Shown here piece after piece: positions 6,995 through 12,585 of a stretch of 12,585 nucleotides of DNA. Every line of letters begins with the position of its first letter. Positions within the stretch are counted from its first letter, which is position 1. Below the pieces are notes generated by a model. It was not told the origin of the DNA, searched no databases, and worked only from the letters and a program-made list of their open reading frames with translations. A program made the position numbers and the translations under genes. Source of the DNA: Clostridia bacterium (GTDB lineage: Bacteria > Bacillota > Clostridia > UBA1381); contig CAAGKL010000125.1 in assembly GCA_900770405.1 (NCBI GenBank), positions 1 to 12,585 of the forward strand. The letters run 5' to 3'.

Positions 6995-9900
6995 ATGAAA
7001 AGAATTATTTCTCTCCTTTTATGCTGCGTTATGCTTTGCGCAGCTGCCGCACCGGCGGCATTTGCCGAGGCAGAGTCGGTTGCGCTTTTAAACGAAACCT
7101 TCAACGACACCATAACGCGCGGCGTTCCGAATAACGCCATAGTTTTCGGCGACGGCAGCCTTGTGCAGGTTTTGCCCGGCGAAAGGAAAAAAATTCTCCG
7201 TGTGAGAAACCAGTGGGAAACTACACTGGTACATTTCGGCTTTAATATGGGCTCGAACAACAATATAGTTGTTGAGACAAAGCTGAAACTGGACGATTTG
7301 TATTCGCAAAAGGATTTACTGCAATATGCGAACACTTCGGCACGTTATACAATCGTGAGCTGCACGACGAGCGGTGCGCTCTACGATATGGGCGGCGAAA
7401 ATATAGGCAAAATTCGCCCGGGCGAGTGGATAAAGCTCACCGCGGTGATGAATATGGAAACGCTGCGTTACGAGCTTTACGTGAATGACAGACTTGCAAC
7501 GCACCGCGGTATGCTTACCGAGGCGGGCGAAATCGTCAAGGTTGGCTTTACATCGAGTGCAAATCAGAATAAGGAAACCTCGATGGAATGTGAATATTTC
7601 CGCGTGTATACCGGCTCGGCAAAGCTGGCAGAGGACTATTTCCCGTTTGCGGCGATGAACAAGAATGAGAAAAGCTCGAAGGCAGAGCACGCGTCAAAGC
7701 CGAAATACAAGCCCTCACTGATATTTGATATGGACTGCCAAAGCCAGGCGGTCGGCACGGGCATCGGCGGCGTGCCGGTATGGCAGGGGCAGGCGTATGT
7801 CGTGGAAGATGAGCAGAACAAGGAAAACAAGGTTTTCCGCCTGCACTATCAGAAGGGCTCGGGCTCTGTAATGGGTATGTATTCCCAGGTGGAGAGCTAC
7901 CCGTCGATGGTTGTGCAGATGGATCTGCGTGTCGATTCGCGCAGCAGCATTGCATGGAGAGTTGTTTGCCGCGATAAGCCGGCAAACAGTAATGACCTGC
8001 AGATTTATTCGATAAATCAGGCGGGAAAGCTCGTCGGACTTGACGGAACGACGATTCTGTCGGACAAAAAGCTGACCGACGGCTGGGTGAATGTTGCCGG
8101 CGTAATAGACTTCCGCACGCAGGAGGTCAGATATTACATTGACGGCGAGTATGCAAAAACCATTTCCTATGCCTCCGATCCGCTCAACACCATGGCAAAC
8201 AAGCTTTCATCGAACGTTTACGAGGTGCGTGTGCTCTTCACGACCTCCGGAGCGACAGGTGACCATTACCTTGATATGGACAACGTCCTGTTCTATAAGT
8301 CAATCGACCCGGTGGAGAAGTCGGTGCTGATGGGCGAGGGCGCGGTTATGTCGGAGAGCGATACGCTCGACTACACAATCGACCCGTCCCCGATAACGCC
8401 CGATATGTCGGCGTTCAGACGTGTTTCCGACAGCCTGTCGGTGCAGAAGAACCCGAGCACGCTTCTGACCGACTATTCAAAGCCGAAGGATACCTACAAG
8501 GACGCTGTCTGCGTTGTTGCCGACAGCTCGAATGTGTGGGTCAAGGACGGAAAGTACAACTCGGACTATAAATTCCGTTGGGACGGCGCGCATATGATCG
8601 CGCCCGCGCCGACGCTTGCGGCAATCGTAAATTCGCCGCTTGAGTTCGACAGCGCGACGGGCGTTGCGAAAATCGGCAACGTCACGGCGAAGGTCGGCGA
8701 TAAGTTTATCACCGTCGGCGACAAGCAGTACGATTCCGAAAGTGAAGTGCAGATGCGCGACGGCATTGTGTACCTGCCGCTCGGCGAGTTCGTGCGCTAC
8801 GGTATGAATAAATTCTACGGCGAGTCCTCGAAGGGCTTTGCGGTGATTGCGACCGAGAAAAAGCCGTATCACTTCAACATAAACCCGGGCGGACAGTCGC
8901 TGTTAAATTCCGTTGACGATTACAGCCATATGATGGCGTACCTGATACTCGACAGATACAACGCGGACACGATTATGCAGCTGTTCAACGAAAAGGTGAA
9001 GAATAAGCCCTATCCGCGTGTGCAGACGATTGCGAGAGATGCGGAAACGATTAAGGCGGGCGTGGAAACCGACCCGCGTATGAAGGAATTTTCCGACCTT
9101 ACGCTCTCCGATGCGAAGAATATGTTAAACCGCAAGCTGAACATTCCCGATGTTCCGGGTGTGCAGATTAACGGACTGCCGAGCATACTTGAGCCGCCGA
9201 CGATGTGGTATGCGTACTATATGACCGGTGACCGGGCGTATATAGACAAGGTGAAAGAGGACGCGAAATATCTTCTGAACCTCGAATTCTGGAACCCGAA
9301 GGAGCATATGCTCTCGACGTCCTGTATCTGCCTGTTCCTTGCATATACTTATGATTTGTTCAGAGATGAGCTCACTCAGGAGGAGAGGGACAACATAGTC
9401 AACGCCTGCACGAGCAAGGCGATTAAGTACCACAACGACTATATGTACGGCGCGGGCTGGAATAACTGGCCGGTAGCCGACTACAACTGGAATGTTATCT
9501 GTAACACAGGCCCGCTGCTCGCGTCGCTGATATTCCTCGGCGAGGGCTACAATGATGACCTGTACCTCGACACAATCGAGAAGGCGCAGGTATCGCTGGG
9601 CTACTTTATGCAGTACTTCGCGCCGGATGGCGGCGGCTGGGAGTCGCCGGGCTACACGAACTTCCTGCTCAGCTATATGGTTCCGATGATGGACGGCGTT
9701 GAGGAATACTTCGGCGATTCGCTCGGGCTCACGGAATATCCGGGCACGGACAAAATCGGCAGTTTCCTCGTGAATTCCACGGGTGCAAAGTCCAACTGGG
9801 CAATCCACTGCGACACCGATACCGTACCTGCGTGCACGGCGCTGTCGATGTGGTTCACAAAGCGTTTTCACGATTACGCCGGACAAAAGCTCAACGTTGA

Positions 9901-11464
9901 GCAGCTTTATAAGAATATGCCGCAGTATCAGATTAACGGCTATTCGATGATGAAGAATTATATGCCGAACCCGCCCGACACCGGCTATCCCGACTACCTC
10001 GACATCATCTACCGCGGACTTCAGATGGGCGCGAGCCGTGATGCGTGGGGCGAGGGCGAGCAGACATTTATGGGCGTGCACGGCGGCTATAACAACGACG
10101 CCGGTATGCAGGTTGACTGCGGAAACTTCATATTCGAGGCGAACGGCAAGCTGTTCGCGGACGATACCGGCCGTGAGGATTACGCGGTTCAGGGAAGTGC
10201 GTATCCGCTGCGCCCCGAGGGGCATAACCTCTGGGTTGTGAACCCGGACGAGGGAATCGGACAGAACAAGATTGCCTGCGGTGTTGTAAAGCAGATTGAG
10301 TCAAAGCCGAAGGGCGTAATTTACACCGTCGATTTGCTCCCGGCATACTACGGTATGGTCGACGCGGCAAAGCGCGGGTATATGCTTTCGGACGACCGCA
10401 AGATTTTCACCGTTCAGGACGAGATTAAGCCGATGGAGGGCTCGAACGAGTTCTACTGGTTCTGGCATTCGCCGTCGGATATCGAAATCGACGAGGAAAA
10501 CAAGATGGTAACGCTCACGCAGGACGATAAGAAGTGTATGGTATACTTCGACTCGAACGTTGACTTTATCATCACCAAGCAGGATAAGCTCGAGTCGTTG
10601 CCGCGTTCGCCGAAACCGGCGGGACAGCTGCAGGCGGCACAGGCGAAGAAGCAGAAGAAGGTCGTTATCAACTTCTTCAGCGAGGGCGAGCCGATAACCT
10701 TCCGTGCGGTTGCAGTTCCGTTCGGTCAGAAGTGGGAGCGCACGCCGCTGTCTCCGATCGACGAGTGGACAATTCCCGACGGGTCGACGACCGAGGGCTA
10801 CAGCACCACGGATATGATCTATATCAACGGCAAGCCTGTCGAGGGCTTTAAGTCGAACATCTACGACTACACGATGTACTATCCGAGATACTACGGCGAC
10901 CCGGTTATTACGGCGGACACCGACGGCGAGATTGTCGAGGTTATAAACCGCACCGAGAATAACAAGACGGTTGCGGTGCGGATTGCGTCGAAGGAGCACC
11001 CGGAGAATATCCGCACATACACCGTGACGCTGCAAAGCGACGCGTGCGTGGGCTTGCCGGAGGGCGGCGAGCGGATTCCGATTGCGTATGCGACCGCAAG
11101 CGGAAGTGACGGCAACCTGCCGGCAGGCGCGATAGACGACGATATGACGACAAGATGGTCAGCGCCGGACGATGCGAATATCGTGTTTGACCTGGGTATG
11201 CAGCAGGAGTTCAATACCCTGGCTATGTATATCTACGGCAGCGATAACCGCAGAATGAAATATGAAATCTGGGTGTCCGACGATAATGAGGAATACAGAC
11301 TGATAAGCGATAATCTGAGGACGAGCGGAACGCTCGACGATTGGGAGCACACGCAGTTTACGCCGGTCAAGGCGAGATATGTCAAGCTCACCTGCCACGG
11401 CTCGGATATTATAGGCTATAACAGTCTGGTTGAGGCGCGGATATATAATGTGCCGATAGAATAA
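6995..11464 (+). CDS. Giant secreted heparinase II/III-like multidomain protein
   Basis: A 1489-residue exported protein. Order seen: signal peptide 1-24 (cleavage after AFA); LamG-like domain about 30-210; second LamG-like domain about 241-436; a copper-amine-oxidase-N-like stalk domain about 505-620 (MIAPAPTLAAIV, then GIVYLPLGEFV); an alpha/alpha toroid about 640-1015; a beta-sandwich about 1016-1255; a cadherin-like beta module about 1273-1347; and an F5/8C (CBM32-like) domain about 1360-1486 (AIDDDMTTRWSAP). Toroid and sandwich match the heparinase II/III polysaccharide-lyase fold (PL12/15/17/21 type): NWNVICN at 831-837, GGWESPGY at 880-887, D1041-C-G-N-F, FADDTG at 1054-1059 and EGHNLWVVNP at 1075-1084. 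The family's catalytic His, four residues before D1041, is Gly1037, and position 1039 is Gln. Activity is therefore uncertain; a binding-only role or a shifted active site is possible. The substrate is probably an acidic glycan. No SLH or sortase anchor is visible. Confidence 0.82.
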   Translation: MKRIISLLLCCVMLCAAAAPAAFAEAESVALLNETFNDTITRGVPNNAIVFGDGSLVQVLPGERKKILRVRNQWETTLVHFGFNMGSNNNIVVETKLKLDDLYSQKDLLQYANTSARYTIVSCTTSGALYDMGGENIGKIRPGEWIKLTAVMNMETLRYELYVNDRLATHRGMLTEAGEIVKVGFTSSANQNKETSMECEYFRVYTGSAKLAEDYFPFAAMNKNEKSSKAEHASKPKYKPSLIFDMDCQSQAVGTGIGGVPVWQGQAYVVEDEQNKENKVFRLHYQKGSGSVMGMYSQVESYPSMVVQMDLRVDSRSSIAWRVVCRDKPANSNDLQIYSINQAGKLVGLDGTTILSDKKLTDGWVNVAGVIDFRTQEVRYYIDGEYAKTISYASDPLNTMANKLSSNVYEVRVLFTTSGATGDHYLDMDNVLFYKSIDPVEKSVLMGEGAVMSESDTLDYTIDPSPITPDMSAFRRVSDSLSVQKNPSTLLTDYSKPKDTYKDAVCVVADSSNVWVKDGKYNSDYKFRWDGAHMIAPAPTLAAIVNSPLEFDSATGVAKIGNVTAKVGDKFITVGDKQYDSESEVQMRDGIVYLPLGEFVRYGMNKFYGESSKGFAVIATEKKPYHFNINPGGQSLLNSVDDYSHMMAYLILDRYNADTIMQLFNEKVKNKPYPRVQTIARDAETIKAGVETDPRMKEFSDLTLSDAKNMLNRKLNIPDVPGVQINGLPSILEPPTMWYAYYMTGDRAYIDKVKEDAKYLLNLEFWNPKEHMLSTSCICLFLAYTYDLFRDELTQEERDNIVNACTSKAIKYHNDYMYGAGWNNWPVADYNWNVICNTGPLLASLIFLGEGYNDDLYLDTIEKAQVSLGYFMQYFAPDGGGWESPGYTNFLLSYMVPMMDGVEEYFGDSLGLTEYPGTDKIGSFLVNSTGAKSNWAIHCDTDTVPACTALSMWFTKRFHDYAGQKLNVEQLYKNMPQYQINGYSMMKNYMPNPPDTGYPDYLDIIYRGLQMGASRDAWGEGEQTFMGVHGGYNNDAGMQVDCGNFIFEANGKLFADDTGREDYAVQGSAYPLRPEGHNLWVVNPDEGIGQNKIACGVVKQIESKPKGVIYTVDLLPAYYGMVDAAKRGYMLSDDRKIFTVQDEIKPMEGSNEFYWFWHSPSDIEIDEENKMVTLTQDDKKCMVYFDSNVDFIITKQDKLESLPRSPKPAGQLQAAQAKKQKKVVINFFSEGEPITFRAVAVPFGQKWERTPLSPIDEWTIPDGSTTEGYSTTDMIYINGKPVEGFKSNIYDYTMYYPRYYGDPVITADTDGEIVEVINRTENNKTVAVRIASKEHPENIRTYTVTLQSDACVGLPEGGERIPIAYATASGSDGNLPAGAIDDDMTTRWSAPDDANIVFDLGMQQEFNTLAMYIYGSDNRRMKYEIWVSDDNEEYRLISDNLRTSGTLDDWEHTQFTPVKARYVKLTCHGSDIIGYNSLVEARIYNVPIE

Positions 11465-11477
11465 TTGCCCGAAAACT

Positions 11478-11504
11478 CGTGCGGGGGGATTTCCCCCTCG
11501 CGCG
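11478..11504 (+). other. Strong intercistronic hairpin without U tract
   Basis: CGTGCGGGGGG (11478-11488) pairs with CCCCC (11493-11497), then a bulged T, then CGCGCG (11499-11504), around an ATTT loop: about 11 pairs including one G-T wobble. The sequence that follows is GACAAAATAACAGG, so it is not a classical intrinsic terminator. It sits between the heparinase-like stop (11464) and the ribosome site at 11516-11520, and could stabilise or process the mRNA or uncouple expression of the two genes. Confidence 0.55.
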
Positions 11505-11529
11505 GACAAAATAACAGGAGCGTGAATAT

Positions 11530-12585
11530 ATGGAAAAAATAATTTCGGCGCTGCTCTCGCTATCGCTGATTGCGTCGGTTTTCACGGCGCTGCCCGCACA
11601 GGCGGACGGGCGCAGCGTGACAAAGGAATATTACGACGTTAATTTCGATAATTCGTCCGACAATGCGGAGACTTGGACAAATACTGCGGATAGCGGGCTT
11701 GCGCTGGCATATTGCAGCTGGGCGTCGGAGGTAAAATTTGCGACGCAGCTTACAGAGGACCCGATAAAGGGCAACAACGCGGTGCAGTTCAAAATCCCGC
11801 GCAAGCCTACGGGGGCGTACTATATCGGCACGCGGGACAATGTCCCCGAGGACAGCTTTGACAACGTGGTTGCGTGGTATGAGCTTTCCTTCAAAATGGA
11901 AAACGGCATTGTGCCGATCCAGCTCGAGGCAGCGGGAAATCCGTTCTTTATCGACGCGAACGGCGCGATAAGATTAGGTCAGAATGCCGACCCGGTGGTT
12001 GAAAATGCGACGGTGCAGCCCGATGAATGGTATCATCTGGTTGTCGCCGCCGACAATATCAACAAGTTCGGCTCGGACACGAAATATCACGCGTGGCTCA
12101 ATGGTGAGCTGCTCGAAACCTCGGAGAAAACCACCGGCTGCACGGTGACGAGAAATTCAATGTATTCGACGGCTATGACGAGATTTTTGCTCTATCTCGG
12201 GCAGAACTCGAAAAAGACGGTGAATTTCTACCTCGATAACGTGAAAATGTATACGACGAGCGGCGCGGGCGACGTTGCCGCGTATGATCCGCAGAGCATT
12301 TACGGCGGCGCGGAGCTTTCGTCGGATATATGGATTGTCGACGGCGCGACGCTCAAGGTTGCGCCCGGGGCAACGCTTGCCGATGTGAGCGGCGCGTTCA
12401 CCACCGGCGGCGGGAAAATGTCCTTCTTTGACGGCAGCAGCCGCATTGCGGACAGCGAGCTTGACGCGGCTTCGGCGGCGGGGAAGCTTGTTTATGTCAC
12501 CTCCACCGATGGCGTGGCGTACAAAAAGTACGAAATTGTTGAGGATTCGTCGCTTTCGATGCCGGATATGGCGAAGTCGTACTGC
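11530..12585 (+). CDS. Secreted LamG-like protein, N-terminal part, cut by window edge
   Basis: From ATG 11530 the frame stays open for 352 codons to the window end, so the C-terminus is missing. AGGAG at 11516-11520 lies 9 nt upstream. Residues 1-25 form a signal peptide (MEKIIS start, cleavage after AQA). Residues 34-243 look like a LamG/concanavalin-type beta-sandwich with EYYDVNFD, YELSFKM, DEWYHLVV and FYLDNVKMYT strand patterns. Residues 263-337 look like a small Ig-type module (VAPGATLADV and a closing YEIV strand) of the kind that links domains in large surface enzymes. It is the sixth plus-strand gene of the run, 65 nt after the heparinase-like gene, and is a paralogue of the minus-strand gene at 1-478. 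A catalytic domain such as a lyase or glycoside hydrolase may follow beyond the window; none is visible. Confidence 0.82.
   Translation, partial: MEKIISALLSLSLIASVFTALPAQADGRSVTKEYYDVNFDNSSDNAETWTNTADSGLALAYCSWASEVKFATQLTEDPIKGNNAVQFKIPRKPTGAYYIGTRDNVPEDSFDNVVAWYELSFKMENGIVPIQLEAAGNPFFIDANGAIRLGQNADPVVENATVQPDEWYHLVVAADNINKFGSDTKYHAWLNGELLETSEKTTGCTVTRNSMYSTAMTRFLLYLGQNSKKTVNFYLDNVKMYTTSGAGDVAAYDPQSIYGGAELSSDIWIVDGATLKVAPGATLADVSGAFTTGGGKMSFFDGSSRIADSELDAASAAGKLVYVTSTDGVAYKKYEIVEDSSLSMPDMAKSYC

Noticed and set aside
9125..10225. 366-codon minus-strand open frame within the heparinase-like gene
   Set aside because: It has the same antisense composition artefact, no start signal, and overlaps the best-conserved part of the heparinase-like domain.
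10301..11035. 244-codon minus-strand open frame
   Set aside because: It is Arg/Leu/Val-rich, sits opposite conserved sandwich and cadherin-like domains, and has no ribosome site or recognisable domain.

Overview
The window looks like chromosomal DNA from a Gram-positive-type anaerobe, most likely an uncultured member of the Clostridia (Bacillota). The reasons are strong GGAGG-type Shine-Dalgarno sites, frequent TTG starts, S-layer homology (SLH) domains, a LplB/YtcP-type pair of sugar ABC permeases, and large multidomain Sec-secreted proteins. Base composition is moderately GC-rich and looks even along the window. Taxonomy is inferred; there is no rRNA or other marker gene here.

Layout. Positions 1-478 hold the 5' part of a secreted LamG-like protein on the minus strand, read with a TTG start. 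Positions 479-790 are a divergent regulatory region with one promoter facing each way. The rightward promoter (extended -10 TGTTATAAT at 727-735) is followed at once by a GC-rich hairpin plus U8 tract. From 791 to the window end, six plus-strand genes are packed with gaps of 12-71 nt and look like one operon: two CUT1-type sugar permeases (791-1735, 1807-2688), a secreted protein with C-terminal SLH repeats (2727-4376), a secreted beta-rich protein with N-terminal SLH repeats (4406-6982), a 1489-residue heparinase II/III-like multidomain secreted protein (6995-11464), and the start of another LamG-like secreted protein (11530 to the end, cut off). The last gene is a recognisable paralogue of the minus-strand gene.

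How they may work together (inference). The permeases would import an oligosaccharide. The SLH proteins would sit on the cell wall. The heparinase-like protein, with LamG-like, stalk-like, cadherin-like and F5/8C (CBM32-like) modules, would bind and perhaps cleave an acidic polysaccharide. The LamG-like proteins would bind glycans or act as enzymes with catalytic parts outside the window. Two expected parts are missing: no solute-binding protein and no ATPase are visible. In the heparinase-like protein, the position where the family normally has its catalytic His is occupied by Gly, so activity cannot be assumed. No tRNA, rRNA, mobile element or CRISPR array was seen.
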